A DNA stretch of 45,372 nucleotides from Pseudomonas sp. GM50. GTDB taxonomy: Bacteria > Pseudomonadota > Gammaproteobacteria > Pseudomonadales > Pseudomonadaceae. A model generated the notes under the pieces. The model ran no database searches, was not told where the DNA came from, and was given only the letters and a program-made list of their open reading frames with translations. The number at the start of each line of letters is the position of its first letter. The first letter of the stretch is position 1. Of this stretch, positions 1 through 7,742 are shown in pieces. The position numbers were made by a program, and so were the translations under genes. Where the stretch lies: positions 1 to 45,372 of the forward strand of contig NZ_AKJK01000011.1 in the NCBI RefSeq assembly GCF_000282375.1, given 5' to 3'.

Positions 1-2
1 CC

Positions 3-434
3 GGCGGCCCCAGCCAGTCGGCGGGCGTATTGGGACTGCGCTGGAGACTCTTCGACTTCGGTCGCATAAACGCCCAAATCGACCAAGCCAAGGGACAGGA
101 AGCCGAAACCCTGGCCGCTTACCGTCAGTCTGTGCTGCGTGCCACCGAGGATGTCGAGAACGCGTTCTCCGCACTGGTGAATCGGGAAGCTCAAGCAACC
201 ACCCTCACCGGGGGGGAGGCGTCTCTGACACAGGCTCGCCAATCGTCGTTCATTGCCTATGAGAAAGGCACGGCCAGCCTGATCGATGTCCTGCACGCTG
301 ACGAGACGATGCTGCAGGCTTCCGATGCTCGGGCGCAAGCGCGAACGGAATCGGCACGAGCGGCGGTGGCGGCATTCAAGTCGCTTGGTGGTGGCTGGCA
401 ACCTCCTGAAGCCCAGCCTGTTGCGACACGATGA
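3..434 (+). CDS. RND-type outer-membrane efflux channel, C-terminal part (5' end outside window)
   Basis: This is the last 143 codons of a TolC/OprM (NodT) family outer-membrane factor; the reading frame is already open at the left edge, so the start lies outside. The visible part carries the second half of the OEP domain: a GLRWRLFDFGRI segment typical of the second repeat's entry strand, followed by a long alpha-helical hairpin rich in Ala, Glu and Gln that ends in the family-like LGGGW motif. Such proteins form the trimeric exit duct of RND or MFS tripartite pumps. The adaptor and pump genes would be expected to the left. It converges with the TetR gene, leaving a 68-nt gap with no clear terminator. 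The family call is firm; the substrate is unknown. Confidence 0.85.
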   Translation, partial: GGPSQSAGVLGLRWRLFDFGRINAQIDQAKGQEAETLAAYRQSVLRATEDVENAFSALVNREAQATTLTGGEASLTQARQSSFIAYEKGTASLIDVLHADETMLQASDARAQARTESARAAVAAFKSLGGGWQPPEAQPVATR

Positions 435-502
435 CCTGACCAGGTGACGTCGCACTTAATGCACGCACCTCCACACGTCCTCTCTTCGCTATTACCCGAA
501 GG

Positions 503-1126
503 TCAAGGCATGAGGCTACGCAAGATGAGATTGGAGGTAAGCGTGGGCGCCTCCTCGACGAAATCGAGGTTGTACTGCAGCAGCAAAGGGTTGACGAATG
601 GCCGCAGCGCGAGATGTATCGCTTCTACTGTCTCGTCCAGCGGAGTCTTGCGTTCAAATTCGCCACTCTCTCGCCCCTCTCGCACGATTTGCAACACGAA
701 GCGTTTGATGCGTGCGTCATAAGCCTGCGAACTGGGCCAGCTTTCCGACGCCGCGAACGCTGCAATGTCATAGAGTTTTCGGTCGTTGAAGAACAGATTC
801 ACACCGGTGGCGATCACTGTTTTGACCAAACGTCGAAAGCGCTCCGTCGCCGACAGGTCTTCTACATGGATAGCCTGCTCCACGGCCGCGACGATTTCTG
901 CCAGACAATTTGCGCAGATGGCTTCACCGATCGCCTGCTTGGAATCAAAAAACTTGTAGATGTAGGCCTTGGAAAACCCGATGGCCTTGGCCAGGTCGGA
1001 AACCGTGGTTTTGCCGTAGCCGTATTGACTGAAGTGTTCGTTGGCCGCCGCGACAATCTGGTCTCGAATGTCGTGATCGGCTGGGCCACGGGGGCTGGGC
1101 GAAGAAGATATTGATGGCTGATTCAT
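503..1126 (-). CDS. TetR/AcrR family transcriptional regulator
   Basis: This 207-residue protein has an N-terminal TetR helix-turn-helix at about residues 22-68. The diagnostic stretch is YGKTTVSDLAKAIGFSKAYI, followed by YKFFDSKQAIGEAI. The rest is the helical ligand-binding and dimerisation domain. TetR proteins are usually repressors released by a small ligand. The gene converges on an efflux outer-membrane channel, a common arrangement for regulators of RND pumps, so the pump to the left is a plausible target; this is inference. The start ATG has only a weak ribosome-binding site. A candidate operator, an inverted repeat at 1163-1190, lies just upstream and suggests autoregulation. Confidence 0.9.
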   Translation of the reverse strand: MNQPSISSSPSPRGPADHDIRDQIVAAANEHFSQYGYGKTTVSDLAKAIGFSKAYIYKFFDSKQAIGEAICANCLAEIVAAVEQAIHVEDLSATERFRRLVKTVIATGVNLFFNDRKLYDIAAFAASESWPSSQAYDARIKRFVLQIVREGRESGEFERKTPLDETVEAIHLALRPFVNPLLLQYNLDFVEEAPTLTSNLILRSLMP

Positions 1127-1162
1127 GAGAACAGCTTACTCACCCTGTCCAAGACTGACAAC

Positions 1163-1190
1163 TTGTGACCGATAAGATATATAGTCACAA
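1163..1190. promoter_or_regulatory. Inverted repeat, candidate TetR operator
   Basis: The arms TTGTGAC (1163-1169) and GTCACAA (1184-1190) are perfect inverted repeats separated by a 14-nt AT-rich spacer. The site lies 37 nt upstream of the TetR start codon, where a promoter would be expected. The 28-bp span is within the range of TetR-family operators. Binding by the neighbouring regulator is inferred from position. Confidence 0.5.
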
Positions 1191-1381
1191 AACTTCAGCC
1201 GGCAATCCGCTAAACGCTCTTGTAAATCCTGCGCCATGGGTGCTGGTTCGTATGCATCAATCGCCGTGTTGACGCCTTACGGGACTGCATCAGGCGTTTG
1301 ACGAGTGTCGGGGTCTATACTGATTTCGCCCTTTTAATCAGATCCATCCTTGACCACCGCACAGCCCACCAGGCAGAACAC

Positions 1382-2131
1382 GTGAACCCTTCGACACTTA
1401 CTGCCGCGCTGCTCTGTCTATTACTCGGCACTCCCGTCAAGGCCGAGCAGTATCAAGTCGTCACTGAAGAGTGGGCGCCGTACAACTACCAGGAGAACAA
1501 TCAGCTCACCGGCATGGCCACGGAGGTCGTTCGGGGCATAATGGCGTTGACTGGGGATGACTTTGAGGTGGTGCTGCTGCCCAGTATGCGAAGCACCCGC
1601 GCATTGATGACCCGGCCCAAGACCATAATGTATTCCCTATTCCGCACGGCGGAGCGCGAACCGTTATACAAGTGGGTCGGACCGATCGTGGAAGAGTCCA
1701 TTCACCCCTATCAGTTAGCCAATGCGCAGCAGCCGGTGAATTCCTTGGAGCAGCTACTGCACGCCCCACGGATCACAACGAGACATGCCGGCCTGATACC
1801 CGAGATTCTGCAGTCGCGGGGCTTCAACAATCTCGAAAAAAGTGCAACCGAAAGCCTGCAGCTCTATCGCATGCTGATAGCCGGGCGCACCGACATCATC
1901 ATAGGCGACACTGATGCGGGGGTGGCTTACTACAGCCGCCAGTTGAACATCGCCCCCGGTACGCTGCGGCAGATTCCCATCGAGCTCTATCGCTCATCGC
2001 TGTACATCGCCTTCAGCCGCGACTGTGACGACAAACTGGTAGCCGCCTGGGCCAGCGCCCTGGAGCAACTGCGCCACTCGGGCGAGTTGCAGCGCATCCA
2101 GGATCGATACAATCACCCCGTCGGGCAATGA
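1382..2131 (+). CDS. Periplasmic solute-binding protein, amino-acid type (SBP_bac_3 family)
   Basis: The GTG at 1382 is chosen because it gives a clean signal peptide (NPSTLTAALLCLLLGTPVKA, then cleavage before EQYQV); a longer frame from TTG at 1298 would bury that signal. The mature protein of about 229 residues starts with the two-lobed type 3 binding fold (EEWAPYNYQENNQLTGMATE) and keeps the family pattern to the end (LEQLRHSGELQRIQDRY). No transporter permease or ATPase is adjacent. It may therefore be an orphan binding protein, of the kind often seen in Pseudomonas as sensory or scavenging proteins. The ligand is unknown. It converges with the AraC gene. Confidence 0.8.
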   Translation: MNPSTLTAALLCLLLGTPVKAEQYQVVTEEWAPYNYQENNQLTGMATEVVRGIMALTGDDFEVVLLPSMRSTRALMTRPKTIMYSLFRTAEREPLYKWVGPIVEESIHPYQLANAQQPVNSLEQLLHAPRITTRHAGLIPEILQSRGFNNLEKSATESLQLYRMLIAGRTDIIIGDTDAGVAYYSRQLNIAPGTLRQIPIELYRSSLYIAFSRDCDDKLVAAWASALEQLRHSGELQRIQDRYNHPVGQ

Positions 2132-2228
2132 AAGCGCGGAGGCGCGAATCCGCTTCGCGAGCATAGCCAGTGTGGAATGCACCAAAATCGATCTCGGCCC
2201 CCCCGCCGCATCAACCGACAGCTGTCGA

Positions 2229-3161
2229 TCACGTGTTGGACGGTGATTGCGGCGTATCGGGATTGAGTTGCTGACGCCTGAATTGCCCGGGCGGCTGGCC
2301 ATGTATCTGGCGAAAGCGTCGGGAGAAATAAGCCTCGTCAGCGAAACCGCACAACCTTGCCACCTCCCCCACCGGCCGGGTTCCATTGAGCAGATAATTG
2401 CGTGCCGCGTGCATCCGGCGCTCGAGTACCAGCTCAGTGAAGGTCTTGCCGATTTCCTTGCGCAACCAGTGCGTCAGGTACGTTGGTGACAGGTAAGTCG
2501 CAGCAGCCACCTTGATCAGGTTCAGATCGGGGTCGGCAATATTCTTGCGCAAGTATTCGGACATCCTGCTTAGCGCATCGCGCCGGCTGACTTCGGCGGC
2601 ATTCTCTTCGGCCAATCGTTTGAGCGGCTCGGCATACAAGGCACAAACGCTCCCCACCAGTTGCAGCAACAACCCCTTGAGCATCTCGCGGGTGCCAAAC
2701 TGACGGTTCTCATCCAGGACTCGCATCTGTTCGATCAAGGCACAGACCTTGTTGAAATCCTCATCGGCCAGAATGAAATCCAGATGTTCCTGGAAGCGGA
2801 ACGGTGACAACTCCGGGGCCAGCAAAATCGAGACTTCCTCCAGATCCATCGGGTCGCACTGCAAATGCGGCAGCAGGAAGGTCTGGGAAAAATTGATCAC
2901 CATGAAGTTGCTGTCTGCCGGATGCGGTATCACGTGCACGCGATGCGGCAGGATGAAGGCCAGTGTATTGCGCGGAAACGGACGTTCGACGTTGCCGATG
3001 TGCTGCACGGTATCGCCACCGAGGTTGACCTGAATCTGGAAATACTCGTGGCGATGCGGGCTGGTTTCGGCGCGCCGGCCCTTCTTGTCGCGGATGTAAA
3101 AGTCTGTCAATTCGCTGCGTTGCTGCATGACGTAAGTGGGTACTCGACTCGGTGACGACAT
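2229..3161 (-). CDS. AraC family transcriptional regulator
   Basis: A 310-residue AraC/XylS-type regulator. The ATG at 3161 is preferred to the GTG at 3248 because AGG lies just upstream and the extra 29 residues do not look like part of the fold. The N-terminal half is a cupin-type effector domain with the usual SPHRHEYFQIQVNLGG metal-binding-like segment. The C-terminal 100 residues carry two helix-turn-helix motifs (LIKVAAATYLSPTYLTHWLR and PVGEVARLCGFADEAYFSRR) and end in PPGQFRR. It is divergent from the transporter and dehydrogenase operon at 3749-7680 across a 587-nt gap, and is the likely activator of that operon. The inducer is unknown. Confidence 0.9.
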   Translation of the reverse strand: MSSPSRVPTYVMQQRSELTDFYIRDKKGRRAETSPHRHEYFQIQVNLGGDTVQHIGNVERPFPRNTLAFILPHRVHVIPHPADSNFMVINFSQTFLLPHLQCDPMDLEEVSILLAPELSPFRFQEHLDFILADEDFNKVCALIEQMRVLDENRQFGTREMLKGLLLQLVGSVCALYAEPLKRLAEENAAEVSRRDALSRMSEYLRKNIADPDLNLIKVAAATYLSPTYLTHWLRKEIGKTFTELVLERRMHAARNYLLNGTRPVGEVARLCGFADEAYFSRRFRQIHGQPPGQFRRQQLNPDTPQSPSNT

Positions 3162-3748
3162 CGCCTGAGGATCCTCGACAGGTACATGGACAGGTTGTCG
3201 TCGCGCCACGGAGCAGGCGGCGACGTCGGTGATTGTGAAGGCGGACACCGCTGGTGTTCAACATGTCATCGGATGACATCGAAACGCAGAGAATTAATTT
3301 TATCCACGTGTGATGTGTCGCCTGTCCAAAAAAACTACGCGCGACCACAGATACCTAATTGTTTTAAAACAATAGCTTATTAAACATACAAGGCAAAAAT
3401 GTGAATATTTACTGATTTGATTTTTCTTGGACACCTGCATTAATCGCCTTTTTCAGGAGAAAAAACGATCTAACGCCTCCGTTGATTTTGAGAGGTTGTA
3501 CGACCACTGTGGCAGGCAATGCAGCCCGACCCGTCCAAAAACAAACAAAAGGTGCGCACGTGATGAACCTGCTTTTTTCCCTCGCCAACCCGCCCCCGAC
3601 CGAGCCTGTCCGAAGGCGTCTCTGAGCGCCTGACAGCGGCTGTCCGCGCCTCTCATTCAAGTAGCGATTGCTCTGCCCCGGGACTGGGGGCATCGGCTTC
3701 GGCTGCGCGCGAACATCTCGATTCTTCTAACAATAAAAAGGTCTACTC
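3162..3748. promoter_or_regulatory. Divergent regulatory region between AraC gene and MFS operon
   Basis: This is a 587-nt gap with no convincing gene. The part from about 3280 to 3430 is markedly AT-rich against the surrounding DNA and holds a 16-bp palindrome at 3358-3373. A second symmetric element, GACAGCGGCTGTC, lies at 3632-3644. The end of the gap supplies the ribosome-binding site of the MFS gene (AAAAAGG, 3735-3741). Both promoters of the divergent pair must lie here. The long leader (about 370 nt from palindrome to MFS start) is unusual and could contain RNA regulation, but I see no recognisable riboswitch. Confidence 0.5.
3358..3373. promoter_or_regulatory. 16-bp perfect palindrome ATTGTTTTAAAACAAT
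   Basis: A fully self-complementary 16-mer in the AT-rich core of the divergent AraC/MFS intergenic region. AraC proteins usually bind direct repeats, so this may be the site of a second, dimeric regulator (GntR, LacI or LysR type) or a promoter-opening element. The palindrome is seen directly; its function is inferred. Confidence 0.4.
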
Positions 3749-5098
3749 ATGTCGAACTCGCAAACCTCTCCGTCCACCGCGCCGTCGGTGAGTGCCGGCG
3801 CTCGGGACGCCCTGCTGCCGCAGCGACTGCCGACGCGTCGGCGCTGGTTCATGCTGTCGTTGCTGCTGATTGCAACCATCATCAACTACATCGACCGCGT
3901 GAACATCTCGATTGCCGCACCGTTCCTCGCCAAGGACCTGGGCCTGGACAAGATCGAAATGGGCCTGATTTTTTCCGCGTTTGCCTGGACTTACGCCCTC
4001 GCCCTGGTGCCTGCGGGGTTTGTTGCCGATCGCTTCGGTTCCCGCTTCACCTACGGGGTATCGCTGATCAGTTGGTCAACGGTCACCGTGTGCCAGGGCT
4101 TTGCTACAGGATTCGCTTCGCTGTTCGGGTTGCGCCTGGCGGTCGGCGCCATGGAGGCTCCAGCGTTTCCTGCCAACAGCCGTGCGGTGACGGTATGGTT
4201 CCCGGCCCGCGAACGGGGCCTGGCCAGCAGCATTTACGTGTGCGGCCAATATCTGGGCACGGCTCTGTTTACCGGCGTGCTGTTATGGCTGGCCACGACC
4301 TATGACTGGCGCCATGTTTTCTACAGCACCGGGATACTCGGCATTGTGTTCGGTGTGATCTGGCTCTACGTGTACCGCGATCCGCTGAGCTGCAAGAACG
4401 TCAGCCAGGAAGAACTGAAATACATCGAAGCCGGGGGCGGACTGGTCAAGAGCAGTCAGGAACGCACCCGGTTCAACTGGCGGCAGATCGCCGAGCTGTT
4501 CAGCTATCGGCAGATCTGGGCGATTTGCATCGGCAAGTTCGCCAGCACCTCGGCGTTGTACTTTTTCCTGACCTGGTTCCCCACGTACCTGATCGAAGAA
4601 CGCAAGCTGACCATGATCAAGGCCGGGATCTTCGCAGTGCTGCCGTTCGTGGGTGCAACGGTCGGCATTCTGCTGGCCGGCATCATTTCCGACTTGCTGA
4701 TTCGCCGTGGCTACTCAATGTCCTTCGCTCGCAAGTTGCCTTTGGTGGTCGGATCGATGCTGGGGATGTCGATTGTGCTGGTGAATTTCACCGACTCGAA
4801 CGTGATCTGCATTGCCGTGCTGACCATTGCCTTCTTCGCCCAGGGAATCGCTTCGTCGTCGTGGGCGGCGGTGTCGGAAGTCGCGCCCAAGGAATTGATC
4901 GGACTGACCGGTGGAGTCACCAGCCTGGCCGCCAACATCGGCGGGATCGTCACTCCGATTGTGATTGGCGGCATCGTCCACGCGACAGGCTCGTTTGCCT
5001 ATGCCTTCTGGTTCATCGGCGGCGTGGCGCTGGTCGGTACCTTGTCCTATTCGTTGCTGCTCGGTCGCTTGTATCGCATCGAACTCAAGGCACGCTGA
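3749..5098 (+). CDS. MFS transporter, anion:cation symporter (ACS) family
   Basis: A 449-residue, 12-helix major facilitator of the ACS type, the family of glucarate, galactonate, phthalate and 4-hydroxyphenylacetate permeases. The first membrane helix with NYIDRVNISIAAPFLAKDLG is the family hallmark. It is followed by the loop 2-3 motif ADRFGSRFTYG and the conserved SNSRAVTVWFPARERGLASS-like region (here ANSRAVTVWFPARERGLASS). It should import an organic anion or sugar acid with protons across the inner membrane. AAAAAGG lies 7 nt before the ATG. It is the first gene of an operon with an FAH hydrolase, an SDR and a hydroxyacid dehydrogenase, which points to uptake of a hydroxy- or keto-acid. 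The exact substrate cannot be read from sequence. Confidence 0.9.
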   Translation: MSNSQTSPSTAPSVSAGARDALLPQRLPTRRRWFMLSLLLIATIINYIDRVNISIAAPFLAKDLGLDKIEMGLIFSAFAWTYALALVPAGFVADRFGSRFTYGVSLISWSTVTVCQGFATGFASLFGLRLAVGAMEAPAFPANSRAVTVWFPARERGLASSIYVCGQYLGTALFTGVLLWLATTYDWRHVFYSTGILGIVFGVIWLYVYRDPLSCKNVSQEELKYIEAGGGLVKSSQERTRFNWRQIAELFSYRQIWAICIGKFASTSALYFFLTWFPTYLIEERKLTMIKAGIFAVLPFVGATVGILLAGIISDLLIRRGYSMSFARKLPLVVGSMLGMSIVLVNFTDSNVICIAVLTIAFFAQGIASSSWAAVSEVAPKELIGLTGGVTSLAANIGGIVTPIVIGGIVHATGSFAYAFWFIGGVALVGTLSYSLLLGRLYRIELKAR

Positions 5099-5197
5099 GT
5101 CAAAAAAACCGTTTTTCTCCAACACAAGGCGGCTTTCGTCCAACTTCGCAAAAGATTGCCGCCGTACGCTGACGCTTCAAACAGGACGACTACAAAA

Positions 5198-5890
5198 ATG
5201 ACGATGACCGAGTACGTGTTTACCCCGGATCTGCCCGTGACCTTGCCGGTTGCTGGCAGCCAGCAGCGCTTTCCCGTTGGCCGGGTATTTTGTGTCGGCC
5301 GCAACTACCCTTGGCCAGATACCCAAGGCCAGTCCCGCCAGCCGCCAGTGTTCTTCATGAAACCGGCGAGCAACGTGGTGGATGCGGCGGGTGAAGTGAC
5401 TTTCCCGCCGTTGACCGAAGAGTTTGTCCACGAAATCGAATTGGTCGTGGCCATCGGTGAAGGCGGCGCCAATATTCCGCAGAGTCAGGCGCTGGCCTAT
5501 GTCTGGGGCTATGCCGCCGGCCTTGATCTGACCCGTCGTGATGTCCAGCGCGCGGCCAAAAGCAATGGTTTGCCGTGGGAAGGTGCCAAGGTGTTCGACG
5601 GCGCCGCGCCGATGACCGCCATCGTGCCGGTCACGCGGGCAGGACATCCCGATGGTGAGTTGTGGCTGAACGTCAACGGTGAAGAGCGCCAGCGCGAGAG
5701 CCTCGACAGCCAGATCTGGTCGGTCAGCGAAATCATCAGCCGCATCTCGCAGTCGATAGCGCTACGGGCCGGTGACTTGATCATGACCGGCAGCCCGGCA
5801 GGCGTCGATGTGCTGCAACCAGGCGACATCATCAACGCCGGGATCGACGGCATCGGCCAACTGGAAATGCGCGTCGGTCAGCGATCTTGA
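5198..5890 (+). CDS. Fumarylacetoacetate hydrolase family protein, fumarylpyruvate-hydrolase-like
   Basis: A 230-residue FAH-fold protein. The ATG at 5198 is chosen over the in-frame TTG at 5156; the next ATG at 5204 is also possible. The sequence follows short fumarylpyruvate hydrolases and FAHD1 proteins: LPVAGSQQRFPVGRVFCVGRNY at the N-terminus, the metal-binding HEIELVVAIGEGG (paired acidic residues near residue 75), the metal-ligand Asp region AAGLDLTRRDVQ and the closing GDLIMTGSPAGVD. Such enzymes cleave C-C bonds of acylpyruvates or decarboxylate oxaloacetate, using Mg or Mn. Here it sits with two dehydrogenases and no ring-cleaving enzyme, so a sugar-acid or diketo-acid substrate is as likely as fumarylpyruvate. 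Confidence 0.8.
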   Translation: MTMTEYVFTPDLPVTLPVAGSQQRFPVGRVFCVGRNYPWPDTQGQSRQPPVFFMKPASNVVDAAGEVTFPPLTEEFVHEIELVVAIGEGGANIPQSQALAYVWGYAAGLDLTRRDVQRAAKSNGLPWEGAKVFDGAAPMTAIVPVTRAGHPDGELWLNVNGEERQRESLDSQIWSVSEIISRISQSIALRAGDLIMTGSPAGVDVLQPGDIINAGIDGIGQLEMRVGQRS

Positions 5891-5932
5891 ACCCGGCTCA
5901 CGCCCTCGTGAATTGAAAAAGGAGATAACAAC

Positions 5933-6691
5933 ATGTCCCGTCCTTTGAAAGTGGCCCTGGTCACCGGCGCCGGTAGCGGAATCGGCCGCGCCGTGGCCCT
6001 GGCCCTGATGGCCGATGGATTCACCCTGGTATTGGCTGGACGTCGGCCAGAGCCGTTGCAGGCGTTGGTCGAGTTGGCGCTCAGCGAGGGACACGAAGCG
6101 TTGGCGGTGCCCACTGATGTGCGCGACCCGGCCAGTGTCGATGCGCTGTTTGCCACCCTTACCGAGGTATACGGACGCCTCGATGTGGTGTTCAACAACG
6201 CCGGGGTCAACGCCCCTGCCGTGCTGCTCGATGAGCTGACCTTCGAGCAGTTGCGAAACGTGATCGACACCAACCTCAACGGCGTTTTCCTCTGCGCCCG
6301 TGGTGCCTTCAGGCTGATGCGCCGGCAACAGCCACAGGGCGGACGCATCATCAATAACGGCTCGATCTCGGCCCATACCCCACGACCATTCAGCAGCGCC
6401 TACACCGCCAGCAAACACGCGGTGTTGGGGCTGACCAAATCGCTGGCCCTGGACGGGCGCGAATTCAACATCGCCTGCAGCCAGATAGACATCGGCAACG
6501 CCCTGACCGAGATGTCGGTGCGCATGACCAAAGGCGTGCGCCAGGCCAACGGCACCATCGCCGTGGAGCCGATGGTGGACGTCAAGCACGTGGCCGATGC
6601 CGTGCGCTACATCGCCGGTCTGCCGCTGGAGGCGAACGTCCTGAACATGACCGTCATGGCCAGTGCCATGCCGTTTGCCGGTCGCGGTTGA
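5933..6691 (+). CDS. Short-chain dehydrogenase/reductase (SDR)
   Basis: A 252-residue classical SDR with all functional elements visible. These are the nucleotide-binding [12 protein letters not shown] near residue 12, the NNAG stabilising motif near residue 88, the catalytic Ser in NGSISA, and Tyr and Lys in YTASKHA. The ribosome-binding site AGGAG lies 8 nt before the ATG. It is third in the MFS-FAH-SDR-hydroxyacid dehydrogenase operon, 42 nt after the FAH gene. It probably interconverts an alcohol and a ketone on the imported compound with NAD(P). SDR enzymes paired with FAH hydrolases occur in non-phosphorylating L-rhamnose and L-fucose pathways, which makes a deoxy-sugar acid route a reasonable guess. 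Confidence 0.88.
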   Translation: MSRPLKVALVTGAGSGIGRAVALALMADGFTLVLAGRRPEPLQALVELALSEGHEALAVPTDVRDPASVDALFATLTEVYGRLDVVFNNAGVNAPAVLLDELTFEQLRNVIDTNLNGVFLCARGAFRLMRRQQPQGGRIINNGSISAHTPRPFSSAYTASKHAVLGLTKSLALDGREFNIACSQIDIGNALTEMSVRMTKGVRQANGTIAVEPMVDVKHVADAVRYIAGLPLEANVLNMTVMASAMPFAGRG

Positions 6692-6723
6692 ACCGGCTTT
6701 TTATTCCGCTACACGAGGTTTAC

Positions 6724-7680
6724 ATGAAACCAGAAGTCTTGCAGCTCAGCCCGATCCTGATCCCCGAAATCAACGCGCGACTCGATGAACTGTTTACCGT
6801 CAGACGCTACTTCCAGCAGGCCGACAAGCAGGCTTATTTGCAGGAACACGGCGCGAATATTCGTGGGGTGATCACCGGCGGGCATACCGGTATCAGTCAG
6901 GCGTTGATGGCGCAGCTACCGAAACTGGAAGTGGTGGCGGTCAACGGCGTGGGCACCGATGCGGTGGATCTGGCTTACGCCAGGGATCGCGGGATCCGCG
7001 TGACCGCGACCATCGGCGCGTTGACCGAAGACGTCGCCGACCTGGCCATCGGCTTGTTGATTGCCGTGTGCCGGGGTCTGTGCACCAGTGATCGTTACGT
7101 GCGTTCGGGGCAATGGCCCCATAGCCCGACGCCGTTGGCCCCGTTGCCGTTGGCGCGCCAGGTGTCGGGCATGCGCATCGGCATCGTCGGCATGGGTCGG
7201 GTCGGCCGTGCAGTGGCGACCCGAGCCGCGGCGTTCGGTTGCCCGATCAGCTACACCGATTTACAACCCATGAGCGACGTGAACCACACCTTCATCGCCG
7301 ACTTGAACCAACTGGCCAGCGACAGTGATGCACTGATTCTCGCAGCCGCCGCCGACAAGGCTGAAGCCATCATCAATGCCCAGGTGCTGCAGGCGCTGGG
7401 CAAGGACGGGTATCTGATCAACGTGGCACGGGGCAAGCTGGTCAACGAGGTCGACCTGGTGGCGGCGCTTGCCGCCGGTGAGATCGCGGGTGCGGCGCTG
7501 GATGTGTTTGTCGATGAACCGAACGTCCCCGAGACACTGTTCGCCAACGAGAAAGTGGTGCTGCAGCCCCATCGCGCGAGTGCGACGCTGCAGACCCGCA
7601 CGCGGATGGGAGAGATGGTGGTGGCGAGCCTGGTGGACAGTTTCGCCGGGAGAATACCCCAGGGCTCCGTGACTGACTGA
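6724..7680 (+). CDS. D-2-hydroxyacid dehydrogenase (glyoxylate/hydroxypyruvate reductase type)
   Basis: A 318-residue NAD(P)-dependent D-isomer-specific 2-hydroxyacid dehydrogenase. The ATG at 6724 has GAGG upstream; the frame is open from 6688 but that extension overlaps the SDR. The Rossmann motif is GIVGMGRVGRAVATRAAAFG near residue 165. The catalytic Arg is in NVARGKLVNE, the Glu in VFVDEPNVPE and the His in LQPHRASAT. It reduces 2-keto acids to D-2-hydroxy acids or the reverse. It is the last gene of its operon and is followed by a hairpin terminator at 7689-7717. The likely role is reduction or oxidation of a C2-C4 acid released by the FAH enzyme; the substrate is unproven. Confidence 0.88.
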   Translation: MKPEVLQLSPILIPEINARLDELFTVRRYFQQADKQAYLQEHGANIRGVITGGHTGISQALMAQLPKLEVVAVNGVGTDAVDLAYARDRGIRVTATIGALTEDVADLAIGLLIAVCRGLCTSDRYVRSGQWPHSPTPLAPLPLARQVSGMRIGIVGMGRVGRAVATRAAAFGCPISYTDLQPMSDVNHTFIADLNQLASDSDALILAAAADKAEAIINAQVLQALGKDGYLINVARGKLVNEVDLVAALAAGEIAGAALDVFVDEPNVPETLFANEKVVLQPHRASATLQTRTRMGEMVVASLVDSFAGRIPQGSVTD

Positions 7681-7688
7681 AGGTTGGC

Positions 7689-7717
7689 CACCGAGGGGGC
7701 GTTGCGCTCCCTCGGTG
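7689..7717. terminator. Hairpin terminator between convergent genes
   Basis: A 12-bp stem with one G-U wobble (CACCGAGGGGGC at 7689-7700 pairing with GCTCCCTCGGTG at 7706-7717) closes a 5-nt loop. It starts 9 nt after the stop codon of the hydroxyacid dehydrogenase and faces the end of the GGDEF-EAL gene. No long T tract follows, but the strength and position suit a bidirectional terminator. Confidence 0.7.
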
Positions 7718-7742
7718 TCTCGGTACCAGGCAAGCTGAGCCA

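Noticed and set aside
5762..6589. A 275-codon minus-strand frame opposite the FAH and SDR genes
   Set aside because: It is antisense to two recognised genes; His- and Gly-rich shadow composition.
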